This document shows positions 23,801 to 32,552 of a DNA stretch of 49,418 nt, one piece after another. How positions within the stretch are numbered: position 1 is the stretch's first letter; each line of letters begins with the position of its first letter. Position numbers and translations under genes: made by a program. Origin of the DNA: a virus; the IMG/VR virus record IMGVR_UViG_3300044699_000006, positions 1 to 49,418 of that record; one strand, written 5' to 3'. A model generated the notes under the pieces. The model did not search any database. It saw only the letters and a program-made list of their open reading frames with translations, and was not told the DNA's origin.

Positions 23801-24906
23801 TTATCAGCGGCAGCAGTAATACCAAAGTCTGCTCCCATGAATCCGCCATCGAAATCTTTAGGCAAAGAATCAATAGGAGGTAATGTTTCCTTAGCAGGAT
23901 CAATAGGTTCAAATGGAGACTGTTTAACTCTAATAGGCTCAGGCGGAGCTGTTCTTCTACCTGCACCAAATGGTCCCTGTCTTGGTTCAACAACTTCAGG
24001 AGTAACAATAGGAGGCTTAGGCGGAACTTCAGAGTATTGATCTAATGACCTTAACCATTCAGGAGTATTGATATCGAAAGCGTCAGCAACAGCACCACTA
24101 GGATGAGAAATAAATCTCTCAGTAGATGGAGATACACCTACAGGTCTACCAGGTCCTAGTAATTTAGGCTGAGCATTACGCTTGATTTCATTCCTACGTT
24201 TAATCTCTAATTCACCAGTAGGAGTATAAGGATCAACACCTGCATACTCTGTTAATTGAGGTAATGATTGTCCATGTTCAAATGGACCAGGATACTTAGG
24301 AACATCTACATTTGGAACAATAGTAGGTTTTGGAGGAACTTTTGCCTTTGGTTTAGATAAGAATGATTTCATGCCATAAAGAGATAGGGCACCTAATCCT
24401 ACATCTAATCCTAATGCACCTAATGACTTCCTATCCCAATCTTCTTGAATATTAGAGATAGGCACACCAGCAGTTTCAGCTAGTCTTTTAGCTGTATATG
24501 CAGTAGGATGACCAGACTTAATTGCACTTTCAGCTAACTCTGTTGATTGACCCTTAATATCTCCTGCCATATCTCTAATAGAGTGGAATGGCAAAGCAAT
24601 AGTCTTAGCTGCCTTGATAGGATTAGTTAGAGGGTTATCCTTAAGCTGATTAGCAAAGCCAGTAGCCATTTCTAATCCCCTACTAGCAACACTAGGAGGA
24701 GGCTTAGCAAAGTCAGCTTTATCCTGTTCAATAAGATCGTCATACTGACCAGGATATTTGGCTGTTACTGCGCTTTCAATATCATCATCACTTAAATCGT
24801 CATACTGTCCTGGATACTTACTTCTCCAAGCAGTAGCAATAGTACTCTTTCTCTTAGGAGCAGGAATACCTTTAGTAGCTTTATTAGTGAGCGTGGATTG
24901 GGCCAT
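20857..24906 (-). CDS. Very large ejection/internal virion protein, 1349 residues
   Basis: It begins with a tandem repeat of the unit SKYPGQYDDL. Residues about 180-650 are Pro/Glu-rich and low complexity (many PPxP, PIK and TEP motifs), and the second half is a globular and helical domain with many Lys. No lysozyme or transglycosylase motif is visible. It is the last and longest late gene, after two gly/gln-rich proteins, as the core ejection proteins of podoviruses are. It probably travels in the capsid and is injected with DNA. Confidence 0.6.
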   Translation of the reverse strand: MAQSTLTNKATKGIPAPKRKSTIATAWRSKYPGQYDDLSDDDIESAVTAKYPGQYDDLIEQDKADFAKPPPSVASRGLEMATGFANQLKDNPLTNPIKAAKTIALPFHSIRDMAGDIKGQSTELAESAIKSGHPTAYTAKRLAETAGVPISNIQEDWDRKSLGALGLDVGLGALSLYGMKSFLSKPKAKVPPKPTIVPNVDVPKYPGPFEHGQSLPQLTEYAGVDPYTPTGELEIKRRNEIKRNAQPKLLGPGRPVGVSPSTERFISHPSGAVADAFDINTPEWLRSLDQYSEVPPKPPIVTPEVVEPRQGPFGAGRRTAPPEPIRVKQSPFEPIDPAKETLPPIDSLPKDFDGGFMGADFGITAAADKIRKALKGNEEIGAAAAGRGGEIRRPGFTEPVKTPGAVELPNKVTEPWDFDKPGVRQPPEPYSQPRSQGITSDKGNPYSLQAEGDRTVPVHLSADGKVRMAKSGNFLKVKGENPVYISQDLAELIKRKKVSRQLTQGDYLADQTLASVPDRLRPEVPNVSRLRTLAEGAGKSTDLPPVEPIEGLSGPRENWGGPAKTVELGEGLKGKVRNPKLDYSEPTLPSAPIKGPIAERFEPVRGTRFGSPTIEPPPVVEPPAPTKPPPNVSGVKDVIGRGQKSYKQILKDIEESKKKVAAEEIDPVGKTIKPGTKHVLNTPTAAEVASLKAEGWEVKSTNAAGDVTLEYKGVEPTEVHGKLGWRNNRKFMDQNPKLKSIMEKLIGTRNAGDLIAKGIRDNFKHLSSRTKEQIVQFQDEMARGLHPDVSKFYDDMFDELRKNGIELDRKENYLTQMWDNTPAEIAKAYGGQRQINANASFQFRSVYQNYAEGIKAGLKPKMSPIELMQWYGKRANKLIADVRALRELKKEGYVSQASSAGPGMVPVGGESGSFKGWYAHPEVKGALETYLDKTPDRFLTPLKKVVGKAKGLALSSGLIPNKPLLTAHGMSMGSPFQGRAWQEGGFSRMKQAIKYGWNPESAAQLLTDENPQIIEATKKHKYNPNVENPEGTGPKFFESEEGRFGKVKKGINKVTELQHKFWEGPMFEKMLPALKWEAWKDNFAKFKKAGMSEAEAGAKATEITDHFYGGPNIDLLFNNKTFQSISSLALLAPDWLRTTVKLGVNIPKSLANELRGKGTPQSRVYMKAGGRILGIYTAANLMQKAMTGKYMVENEPSEMFNLYFDPDHTKGVKLFGTAADMFKYPVQMAKAAGSEGEKFSKGAGEMFSEFAGNRLSPLGRVGTEILTGEDYKGEKNLFDTTTRYGNYIPARTRAANTLAQTINLGPPQIAGPYNVATGRSSIPEAVIKVSEMPFIYRKKKNPFEFIPKP
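20872..20892 (+). terminator. Rightward terminator inside the last late gene
   Basis: GAACTC (20872-20877) pairs with GGGTTC (20882-20887) around GAAC, then TTTTTC. It lies 12 bases past the stop of the last rightward gene, inside the 3' end of the opposing late gene. Confidence 0.75.
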
Positions 24907-24918
24907 TGTTTATTCACC

Positions 24919-26166
24919 CTACCTCTTAATAAAATCCCTAAGACCACCCTCATCAGGCTTACCAGCACCAGCAGCACCAGGAGTATTAGGTTGTGCAACT
25001 CCTCTACCACCACTTGCTAGAGAAGCAGCAATGATAGATGAGATTTTTGCCTTAACTCTCTTATCAGTCTCACTATCACCAAGCTCAAGACCAGCAATTT
25101 GATAAGGTGGTTTAGGTGCAATCATCTGACTACCATTAGGTCCAGCAGTAATATCAACAAAGTCTAACATATTAAGACCCATTAACTCAGGATCACTATT
25201 AAACTTCTGACTTAAATCATTCCAGACTTTTTGAGCCTGCTGACCAGGAGTTAATGATTTACCAATAGCATCTCTCTTAGCTTTAGCAGCCTCTACTACT
25301 CCCTCATACTTCTTATTAGCAGCATAGTTAGACTTATCAACTCCAAGCTGAGCAATCCTTTCATTACTCTGTCTGTTTGGTAACTGTGCTTTAACCTTTG
25401 CTGCCTCTTCAGCTTCAAGGTCAGCAGCATGTTCTGCTGGAGTTCTGCCAAGTTTAAAGCTTCTAAGAACATTACCCTTAGCATCATAAGTAGTAGACAT
25501 ACCAGTATTCTTATCTTCAACAGTATACTCACCCTTATGTTGAAGATCATACGCAAGACCTTCCATCTGAAGCTTAGTAAGACCAGCTCTTTCTACTGCT
25601 TCATTTTGTCTTAATATTAACTCAGCATTCTGCCTATCATTCTCTGCACCCTTCCAATGTTCTCCTCTTTCAAACTCAAGAGACTTAATCTTATCCTGAA
25701 TATCCTGGTCCTCAAACTGAGCAAGGTTGCCTAATCCCTTAACCTTCTCATTGTATCTTTCATCAGACCTCATTTGTGGAGCATAGTAAGATGATAAACC
25801 AAATTGAGCAGCTTGAGCCGCAGGAGTACCACCTAAAGCTGAACCACCTGCTGCAATAGCTGCACCTAACTTAGCCCACTTACCTCTTTCAATAACAGGT
25901 GAACCTTCCTGAACAGCTTGTTGATAAGCTAACCTGTTAGGTCTGTTACCAATAGCTTTATTATATTCATCTACAAAGTTCCGCTCTGGTGGCTTAGGCG
26001 GAATAGCATTAGGATTACCTACCTGTTGAGGAAAGGCTCCTTGTGGATTAGTTCCCATTCCCTGTGAAGGGTCTAATCCTCCTCCAAATAAGTTATATGG
26101 ATTAGGACTTCTCCTGCCAATTACAGGATTGAAAGGAAGAAACTTTGTCTGAAATGGGTTAGGCAT
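24919..26166 (-). CDS. Probable internal virion protein, 415 residues
   Basis: N-terminal Asn/Pro/Gly-rich region (MPNPFQTKFLPFNPVIGRR), Ala-rich helices with GYAASG-like segments, long coiled helices and a C-terminal Gly/Pro tail. It is separated from the 1349-residue gene by 12 bases. Composition and place in the ejection cassette suggest a T7 gp15-like role; no homology is proved. Confidence 0.5.
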   Translation of the reverse strand: MPNPFQTKFLPFNPVIGRRSPNPYNLFGGGLDPSQGMGTNPQGAFPQQVGNPNAIPPKPPERNFVDEYNKAIGNRPNRLAYQQAVQEGSPVIERGKWAKLGAAIAAGGSALGGTPAAQAAQFGLSSYYAPQMRSDERYNEKVKGLGNLAQFEDQDIQDKIKSLEFERGEHWKGAENDRQNAELILRQNEAVERAGLTKLQMEGLAYDLQHKGEYTVEDKNTGMSTTYDAKGNVLRSFKLGRTPAEHAADLEAEEAAKVKAQLPNRQSNERIAQLGVDKSNYAANKKYEGVVEAAKAKRDAIGKSLTPGQQAQKVWNDLSQKFNSDPELMGLNMLDFVDITAGPNGSQMIAPKPPYQIAGLELGDSETDKRVKAKISSIIAASLASGGRGVAQPNTPGAAGAGKPDEGGLRDFIKR

Positions 26167-26177
26167 TGTAATCTCCC

Positions 26178-27677
26178 TTATCCTCTACCGCCAGGAAGTG
26201 GCTGTCCCGGATTAGATATTCTATATAATTGGTCAGCATTCCATCCCTGACCACTAGGTCCAGTTGTTACACCTTTAGTTGCACCTCCACCTAATCCAGC
26301 TAATCCACCCATACCAGTCATAGCACCACCAACGGCACCTGCAACATTACCAATAGTTTGCAGATTCTCCATCATGGTAGTTCCACGATTGGCAGTAGCC
26401 ATACCTAACATAGCACCTTGTGTATCATACTTATTATTCAATGCCTGCTGACTTAACGTATTGTAATTCTGTGCAGCAGTCAGGTTAGTTCCATATAGAT
26501 TCTCTAAGCCACCAATACCATACTGTTTCTGTTGATTACCATATTCGGTAAGCCACTTCTGATAATCAAGATTAGCACCAGCAGCAGCTTGAGCACCAGC
26601 AGCGCCTCTAGCAGCATTAGAAGCATCTGCTGATTGTTGCATCTGTGCTTGATTTACATCCCACTGGTCCATACCACCAGCTTTCTGTAAACCAAATTGG
26701 TCTAAACCACCAGCTTGCTGTAATCCCCACTGACCGAGATTAGTCTGTGAACCAGCAAGTCCCTGTAATCCTTGTAACTGATTACCAGTAATAGCTTGCT
26801 GAACACCTGTTCCTTGAGTAGCAGCAGCACCAGCACCAGCTAACTGATTAGATGTTCTTAATCCAGCTAACTGCATATTCTGATTAGATAAGAAATCTCC
26901 AGCTTGCTGCTTACCAGCTCTAACCTGATTTTGTAATTCCTGTTCGGCAGCAATTCTATCTGCACCTTGCTGTTGAGCACCTTGTCTTGCCATCTTAAAG
27001 TCAACAGCACCAGCACCAGCTAAATTACCACCCATTGCTGTGCGTTGTCTATCAAGATTATCTTTCAATGCTCCAAAGTAAGCAGGAGAACTAGCAGCAG
27101 ATTTAGCTCTAATGAGAGCCTTATCCTGGTCAGTAAAGCCACCAGTCTTTTCTCTATCAAGAATAGACTCTCTATTAATATTAGCCTTATCTTCATCGGT
27201 AATGCCACCAGTCTTACCAATACCAGTTAAGGTATCGACATTACCATAAATCTGATCTAACTTACCCTTATCAAAACCACCTTCTGCTCCTGCTAACTTC
27301 CTCATTCCGGTATCTGATTCACCGTAATCAGGACGATAAGCAGAACCATAAGCGGATGATATGCCACTATAGTTAGAACTTCTTCCGGCTAATGGATTAG
27401 AAACACCTCCACCTCCACCGCCACCACCAGCAGCAGCACCATATTGGTCTACTGCTTTTTGCATTCTATCTTTATCTTCTTGTGTTAATCCACCACCACC
27501 AGCGAAATCAGAGTATCCTTTATAAGCACCAGAATAATCCTGTGTGCCTCTATCAAATACAGTCTGTTCACGCTCGTTGTGTTTGGCAATAGTCTGACCG
27601 TAATCTTTTTCGGCCTGACCTACCTTTTCATAGGAAGTCTTGAACAGTTTGGACTTATCGTCTTTAGCCATTGTCAT
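26178..27677 (-). CDS. Gly/Gln-rich internal virion protein, 499 residues
   Basis: Long tracts of Gly and Ala, an eight-Gly run near residue 90, and repeats of QQAGGLDQFGLQKAGGMDQW. Gln-rich helices with AG spacers are typical of ejection proteins that form a channel. ATG 27677 or 27671. It overlaps the GNAT-like gene by 14 bases. Function by context. Confidence 0.5.
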   Translation of the reverse strand: MTMAKDDKSKLFKTSYEKVGQAEKDYGQTIAKHNEREQTVFDRGTQDYSGAYKGYSDFAGGGGLTQEDKDRMQKAVDQYGAAAGGGGGGGGVSNPLAGRSSNYSGISSAYGSAYRPDYGESDTGMRKLAGAEGGFDKGKLDQIYGNVDTLTGIGKTGGITDEDKANINRESILDREKTGGFTDQDKALIRAKSAASSPAYFGALKDNLDRQRTAMGGNLAGAGAVDFKMARQGAQQQGADRIAAEQELQNQVRAGKQQAGDFLSNQNMQLAGLRTSNQLAGAGAAATQGTGVQQAITGNQLQGLQGLAGSQTNLGQWGLQQAGGLDQFGLQKAGGMDQWDVNQAQMQQSADASNAARGAAGAQAAAGANLDYQKWLTEYGNQQKQYGIGGLENLYGTNLTAAQNYNTLSQQALNNKYDTQGAMLGMATANRGTTMMENLQTIGNVAGAVGGAMTGMGGLAGLGGGATKGVTTGPSGQGWNADQLYRISNPGQPLPGGRG

Positions 27678-28044
27678 CCAGGTTTAAGAATAACGGTGTA
27701 CCAGTACAAACACCGTAATTGAATCTTTCTACTAATAGCTTTGCGAATCCTTCATCCTTTACATAAGAATGAAGTTGGTCGATTCCCATAGCCTTAGCAG
27801 TTTCCGTTGACTTTTCTGACAATAACTTTAAAGACTTTACTTTAGTAGCTCGGGGAGTAGTCCTATCTGGAACAAAGACTACTTCTACATATTTCTTAGT
27901 ATATCCCCAAGCCACCATCTTACCATTATCCTCTACTACAAACATGTAAAGGATGTGTTTCAGTTCAGGAAACGGAAAGGAGTGTCCCTTGTTAATCCTT
28001 TGCATTTCCGGAATATCTTCTGGACTAGCTGACCGGATGGTCAT
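27664..28044 (-). CDS. GNAT acetyltransferase-fold protein in the ejection cassette
   Basis: 126 residues. MTIRSASPEDIPEMQRIN, then VVEDNGKMVAWGYT, a strand and RTTPRATKVKSLKLL with a helix and AMGIDQLHSYV fit the order of a GNAT fold (strand-helix-strands, then the loop for acetyl-CoA). GNAT-like proteins occur at the gp13 place in several podoviruses. Enzyme activity is not certain: the acetyl-CoA loop is not the usual R/Q-x-x-G-x-G/A. Confidence 0.55.
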   Translation of the reverse strand: MTIRSASPEDIPEMQRINKGHSFPFPELKHILYMFVVEDNGKMVAWGYTKKYVEVVFVPDRTTPRATKVKSLKLLSEKSTETAKAMGIDQLHSYVKDEGFAKLLVERFNYGVCTGTPLFLNLDDNG

Positions 28045-28405
28045 TTGCGTTCTTAATCCATTCCAAAGTTTTTAACGCTTCGCGGGAAGAAGAACCAATA
28101 GACCAAGGAACTTTACTAATGTAATCGTATAGTAAATCAAACTCATTATCATTAAGTCTAATCTCTTTAGCTACATCTGTAGTAAAGTCTAACTCCCTAT
28201 CCAGTTCCTTACTTCCACCAACAGTCTTACCACAATCACAAGGCTTAGAGATGAACTCAATCTTATCTAGTAGCTCAATCTCTAGGCGGAGAACAGATAA
28301 TCCTTTTTGAGTATTCTGATTACCTAAAATAAATAAGCCATGAAAGATATACTCAAAACGCTTCTTGCTTAAATCATCATCAGTAAATCTCAGAATACGG
28401 GTCAT
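28025..28405 (-). CDS. Unknown 126-residue late protein
   Basis: A CDCG motif (residues 56-59) and acidic and helical stretches. It overlaps the GNAT-like gene by 20 bases and follows the tail-collar gene by 9. It might be a head or fibre accessory; no family is recognised. Confidence 0.5.
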   Translation of the reverse strand: MTRILRFTDDDLSKKRFEYIFHGLFILGNQNTQKGLSVLRLEIELLDKIEFISKPCDCGKTVGGSKELDRELDFTTDVAKEIRLNDNEFDLLYDYISKVPWSIGSSSREALKTLEWIKNANDHPVS

Positions 28406-28414
28406 TACTCACTC

Positions 28415-29797
28415 CTAGTTTTTCTGACAGTAAACAACCGTTACGTAAGGTGGATAAGAGTCTGCCGCAGAAGTATTACCATTAACCTGATGGTTATGAT
28501 TACCTACGCCATCAGTTCTACCGGAAATATTTACATTAGTGGTTAAATCAACTCTAACATTAAATCCGTGAGTATGTGCTCCTACTGTTTGGAAACTTCC
28601 ACCAGCGTCAGCAGTTTGAACTCCAACAGATGCTCCACCAGTACTTCCACCGAAATCTCCACCAGCACTACCTGAACCACTACCACTAAATCCGTGGTCA
28701 TGTCCACCAGCATCAGATGTATTTAATCCAAATGAATGGCTATGTTGAGTAGCTCCACCTGCTGCTCCATAGCCGGTAGAACCCATTGGAAAGCGGCCAT
28801 CTAAAGCTGCTACTCTAGTCCAACCAGCAGGACAGTTAGTAGAAAATAATGCAATCATTCCAGAAGGAATAGTTTCTCCCGGAGTTCCAGAAGTAACAAC
28901 CTGCCAAGTTAAATCGCCTCTAAGGAATGTAGAAGAATTAGCTACACCTGCACCTAACCTAGCAGCAGCTACTTGTCCATCAGTAATATTAGAAGCATTG
29001 AGATTAGTAATACCACCACCATAACAAGTAACAACACCATCCCAACTCATTGTTAATAAATCAGCAGAAACAGTATAGCCATCATCTAATCTCTGCCACC
29101 GCATAGTATCTTGGAAATGAAATAGCCTCATTCTGTGTTTGCCAGCTATAGCAGTATTAGAGAGGAAACTCATTCCAGGATAATTAGATACAAATCCAAT
29201 AGGAGTTTCTGGACCGCTATCAGCGTAATAAATATTTTGTCCTTGAAAACCATTAGGACCGGGACCAGTAGCAACTGGACCTAATCTAGCTAATGGAATA
29301 GTTCCTTGAGTAATATAAGAACCGTCGAATGATCTAATATTTACACCTGGAGCTAGGACTATTTGACCACCATTCCAAAGTAACACATCACCAAACTGTG
29401 TTCCTGCTAAAGCTGAACCAGTTCCACCTCTAGCTAATGCTAAAACTCCAGAAGTAATATCATTAGCATTATAAGCTACACCAGTAATAGAACCACCAGT
29501 AATATTAACAGCATTGGAGTTCTGTGTTCCCATTGTTCCAATGCCAAGATTAGTTCTAGCTTGTGCAGGATTAGTAGCGCCTGTTCCTCCGCCTCCTACT
29601 CCAATAGCTTTATCATTCCAAGTACCACTACCAAACTCTTGGAAAATATTAGTTGATCTATTATATCTAAATGTGCCATCTGGTTGATTCACAGAGGCAG
29701 TAAACTGCATTAAAGCAGCATCAACAAACTTCGCATTCATCTCGGCTACAAAATCTAAGTAGCCGGATGTAGTAGTTGGTTTATTCCAGTCAGCCAT
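28415..29797 (-). CDS. Tail fibre with tail-collar domain, 460 residues
   Basis: The N-terminus has AQARTNLGIGTMGTQNSNAV and ALARGGTGSA, repeat-like segments of phage fibre shafts. The collar domain begins with IPSGMIALFS and CPAGWTRVAALDGRF, and the end is Gly-rich with spaced His pairs (HSH, HDH, HTH, HNH) that likely hold metal in the trimer, as in T4 gp12 and related fibres. It should bind the host receptor. Confidence 0.85.
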   Translation of the reverse strand: MADWNKPTTTSGYLDFVAEMNAKFVDAALMQFTASVNQPDGTFRYNRSTNIFQEFGSGTWNDKAIGVGGGGTGATNPAQARTNLGIGTMGTQNSNAVNITGGSITGVAYNANDITSGVLALARGGTGSALAGTQFGDVLLWNGGQIVLAPGVNIRSFDGSYITQGTIPLARLGPVATGPGPNGFQGQNIYYADSGPETPIGFVSNYPGMSFLSNTAIAGKHRMRLFHFQDTMRWQRLDDGYTVSADLLTMSWDGVVTCYGGGITNLNASNITDGQVAAARLGAGVANSSTFLRGDLTWQVVTSGTPGETIPSGMIALFSTNCPAGWTRVAALDGRFPMGSTGYGAAGGATQHSHSFGLNTSDAGGHDHGFSGSGSGSAGGDFGGSTGGASVGVQTADAGGSFQTVGAHTHGFNVRVDLTTNVNISGRTDGVGNHNHQVNGNTSAADSYPPYVTVVYCQKN

Positions 29798-30060
29798 TAG
29801 AGTCCACCTACTGCTGGCAATCTTAATGATTCTTCTTTAATTTTCCAGGCTTCTATAACATCAGAAGTCCAAAGAAAATTAGCAATGTCTTGAACTTTTG
29901 TTGGCCTTTGTGAAACATCTTCACCTGGAACTACTACATACCTATTGTATGTTCTAGATAGTTCTTTACCATCCTCAATAACTACTATATCCTCTCGAAC
30001 TTGCATTACTGAATCTTCGAGGATTTCGATTGAGCCAACAACGATTTCTTTAGTAATCAT
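29797..30060 (-). CDS. Unknown 87-residue protein between two fibre genes
   Basis: Strand-rich N-terminus (EIVVGSIEILEDSVMQVRED) and a C-terminal helix. It is coupled to the preceding gene (overlap 30057-30060) and to the fibre gene. A small fibre chaperone or structural linker is possible; function unknown. Confidence 0.5.
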   Translation of the reverse strand: MITKEIVVGSIEILEDSVMQVREDIVVIEDGKELSRTYNRYVVVPGEDVSQRPTKVQDIANFLWTSDVIEAWKIKEESLRLPAVGGL

Positions 30061-31133
30061 GGGATTTGGTAGGTAAAAGTCACCATTACTCTGGTGCCGG
30101 GTTGAATGTGAGCGTAAGTAAAAACACCATTAATACCCGGACTAGCAACATTCACATAGTTAAAGTATGAGATAGCATTTGAAGCACCCATATATACAAG
30201 AACATTATAAACTGGTATGGTGAAGTTAATATAGTAGCCAATAGTGCCACCAGTATACACTCCAACATTCATGTATGGAAAACCTTTAAGTATAAGATTT
30301 CCAGCTCCGCCAGTTCCTACGTTAGTGATAGACACATCACAAGTAACAGTAACCTGTCTACCAATCTTTGTATATATTCCTTGTTGAATATCGTAAGCTT
30401 GTCCTGTTGCTTCTGCACCATCACCTTGAAATGATGGAGTCCAATTACCTTCTTCATAATCATCTAGTAAAAGAGGATTAGATGATTCAGGTCCAGGAAT
30501 ATATAAAGCCTTAGCTTGAACATATGGACCTTGAAAGACAGCAATTCCATCACTTTGAAAGATGTGTTGACTAATAGTTGCTAATGCATCAGTTGTTGAT
30601 TCAAGATACAAATTACCATTATTATAACTTACAAATCTCCATGTCTTTTGATTGACAGGACTGTTAGGATCAAACATCTGTATCTGACTATTATTGCCAT
30701 TTGCTCTTAAATAAGATCCTAAAGCTCCTCCTCCTGCAACAATATCTCCAACAGCATCTATTCTACCGGATCTACTAAAAATAATACCCTGATTTAATGG
30801 AACAGTTTCAGCATCATTAACGGGATAGAACTGAATACCACCAGCGCCAGTTGTAAATTGATGCCATCTTTTAAGGTCAGCGCCTAATGCTGGATTACTC
30901 CAAAGAAGAGCAGCATTAACAGTTACACCAAGTCTAAGAGAACCATCAATTACTTGACCACCTACAAAATTATTAATCCTATCAATGTAGGCAACATTAG
31001 GCGGTAAAGGAATCGTTCCACCAATTATGTAAGCACCACTAATTGGTAATACTATCCACGGTCCTGCTCCTGTTTGACCGGGAGAGGTATCATATTCCCA
31101 AAATTGTATTCCAGTATTATAGCGAATAAACAC
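30057..31133 (-). CDS. Tail fibre protein, 358 residues
   Basis: Gly-rich N-terminal half, then a C-terminal module LLLDDYEEGNWTPSFQG...GIYTKIGRQVTVTCD, an arrangement found at the ends of many phage fibres and tailspikes. It is directly coupled to the FN3 protein upstream (shared base). Confidence 0.7.
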   Translation of the reverse strand: MFIRYNTGIQFWEYDTSPGQTGAGPWIVLPISGAYIIGGTIPLPPNVAYIDRINNFVGGQVIDGSLRLGVTVNAALLWSNPALGADLKRWHQFTTGAGGIQFYPVNDAETVPLNQGIIFSRSGRIDAVGDIVAGGGALGSYLRANGNNSQIQMFDPNSPVNQKTWRFVSYNNGNLYLESTTDALATISQHIFQSDGIAVFQGPYVQAKALYIPGPESSNPLLLDDYEEGNWTPSFQGDGAEATGQAYDIQQGIYTKIGRQVTVTCDVSITNVGTGGAGNLILKGFPYMNVGVYTGGTIGYYINFTIPVYNVLVYMGASNAISYFNYVNVASPGINGVFTYAHIQPGTRVMVTFTYQIP

Positions 31134-32551
31134 TAGATAATTCCTCTAGCTTTCCAGCTAACAACTGCACTATGTCTATTACCAGAAGAGTCAAACACTA
31201 GAACTCTAAAGTTATCTTTAGTAACCTCATCACAAACTGCATAAAGAGGTTGCAATGAAACTGCTGGTGTTGATGTAACAGAATTAATACCAATGAAAAT
31301 CTTATTATAAGTAACTAATGTTCCACCTACATCAGCCGCTAAAGCTTCAGCAGAGCCAGAATCTAATGTTAAAGTAACACTAAGAACAACATGCAAGTTA
31401 GAAACAAATACAACAGACTTATCATCAATATTGGTAAATGTTAACAGAACTTTAACGTAACGGAAGCTGGTTGCTAAGACACTTTCAGCAATAACCGGAG
31501 TAGAGTAAGTAATGTTATCGTCAGAATAGGAAATAGTAGTGAAGATATTAGTAGAGCCGTAAATCTGAAACTTAGAGTAATCAACAACTATCTTAATATT
31601 CTTTTGGACAGAACCAAAATCAAATACTTCTTCATAGGTTCCATCACCTAAATAGGATGGTTGGAAATAGAGAGGATAGCCTTGGTCTACTTGGTCCTGC
31701 GGAGAAACAAAACCAAAAAACTGGAAATGTTCTTCCCAAGTCTGAACTAATGCTGGACCAAGAATACCTGGAATACCATCAATAATAGTAAACTGAGTTC
31801 TTACATATGTTCCATTATACTGAGCAGGAATGCTACCAATGAAGGCAAACTCAGAGGGGTCATGTAGAGTGATAGTTTGGACTGCTGATTCAGCTCCAAT
31901 ATTACCAACAATATCTACTGCCCTTACTGAGTAGGAATACGTCCCGCCAATCTGTTCCTGAATTAGTTTAAATGTTCCGCTAATCGTACCAATCTCAATG
32001 CCATTTTTATAGATGATATAGTAATCAATTCTCCAGATTGAGGCAGGAACAGTCCATCTTAGTAATACTGTGGAAACAACACCTTCTAATTCTAAAGAAG
32101 GAGCACCAATCTGTGGAACTACTAAGACAGCCTGAGCAGTATCACCATAAGCACCAGCAATGTTAGCTGCTCTTAATAAGAAGTTGTAGGTTCCATATAC
32201 AAGGTCTAGGAAAACCGGATCAACATTAGCTACGTCAGAAGCGGTAACAATAACTGGTCTAGCAGTTTCCCAAACTTCTCCCATCCTAATAGCATACCGG
32301 AAAGCACCATCTAAGATATCCCAATCTAATCTTAAGTTATCGGGATAAGCTGTCCCGGTAAAGTTAGCAGGTGCTCCTAAGAGTCTTACTCCACCAGGAG
32401 TTTGAGAATCATCTTGTAAAGGTTTAGACGGAAAGATTTCCTCATGAACTTTGTAAAGATCATCTACTAATAACTGCAATGCTCTAAACAGAGTTGGATT
32501 CTGTTTATCGTCAATGCGTATTAAGTTCTTTACAGCGTTCTCGTTGCTCAT
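31133..32551 (-). CDS. Structural protein with fibronectin type III-like domains
   Basis: 472 residues. From about residue 50 there are two beta-sandwich units of FN3 type: APANFTGTAYPDNLRLDWDI with YNFLLRAANIAG, and LLRWTVPAS with YYIIYKNG and YSYSVRAVDIVG. The remainder is beta-rich. FN3 domains on virions often bind surface sugars. It lies between the nozzle-like and fibre genes. Confidence 0.7.
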   Translation of the reverse strand: MSNENAVKNLIRIDDKQNPTLFRALQLLVDDLYKVHEEIFPSKPLQDDSQTPGGVRLLGAPANFTGTAYPDNLRLDWDILDGAFRYAIRMGEVWETARPVIVTASDVANVDPVFLDLVYGTYNFLLRAANIAGAYGDTAQAVLVVPQIGAPSLELEGVVSTVLLRWTVPASIWRIDYYIIYKNGIEIGTISGTFKLIQEQIGGTYSYSVRAVDIVGNIGAESAVQTITLHDPSEFAFIGSIPAQYNGTYVRTQFTIIDGIPGILGPALVQTWEEHFQFFGFVSPQDQVDQGYPLYFQPSYLGDGTYEEVFDFGSVQKNIKIVVDYSKFQIYGSTNIFTTISYSDDNITYSTPVIAESVLATSFRYVKVLLTFTNIDDKSVVFVSNLHVVLSVTLTLDSGSAEALAADVGGTLVTYNKIFIGINSVTSTPAVSLQPLYAVCDEVTKDNFRVLVFDSSGNRHSAVVSWKARGII

Positions 32552-32552
32552 A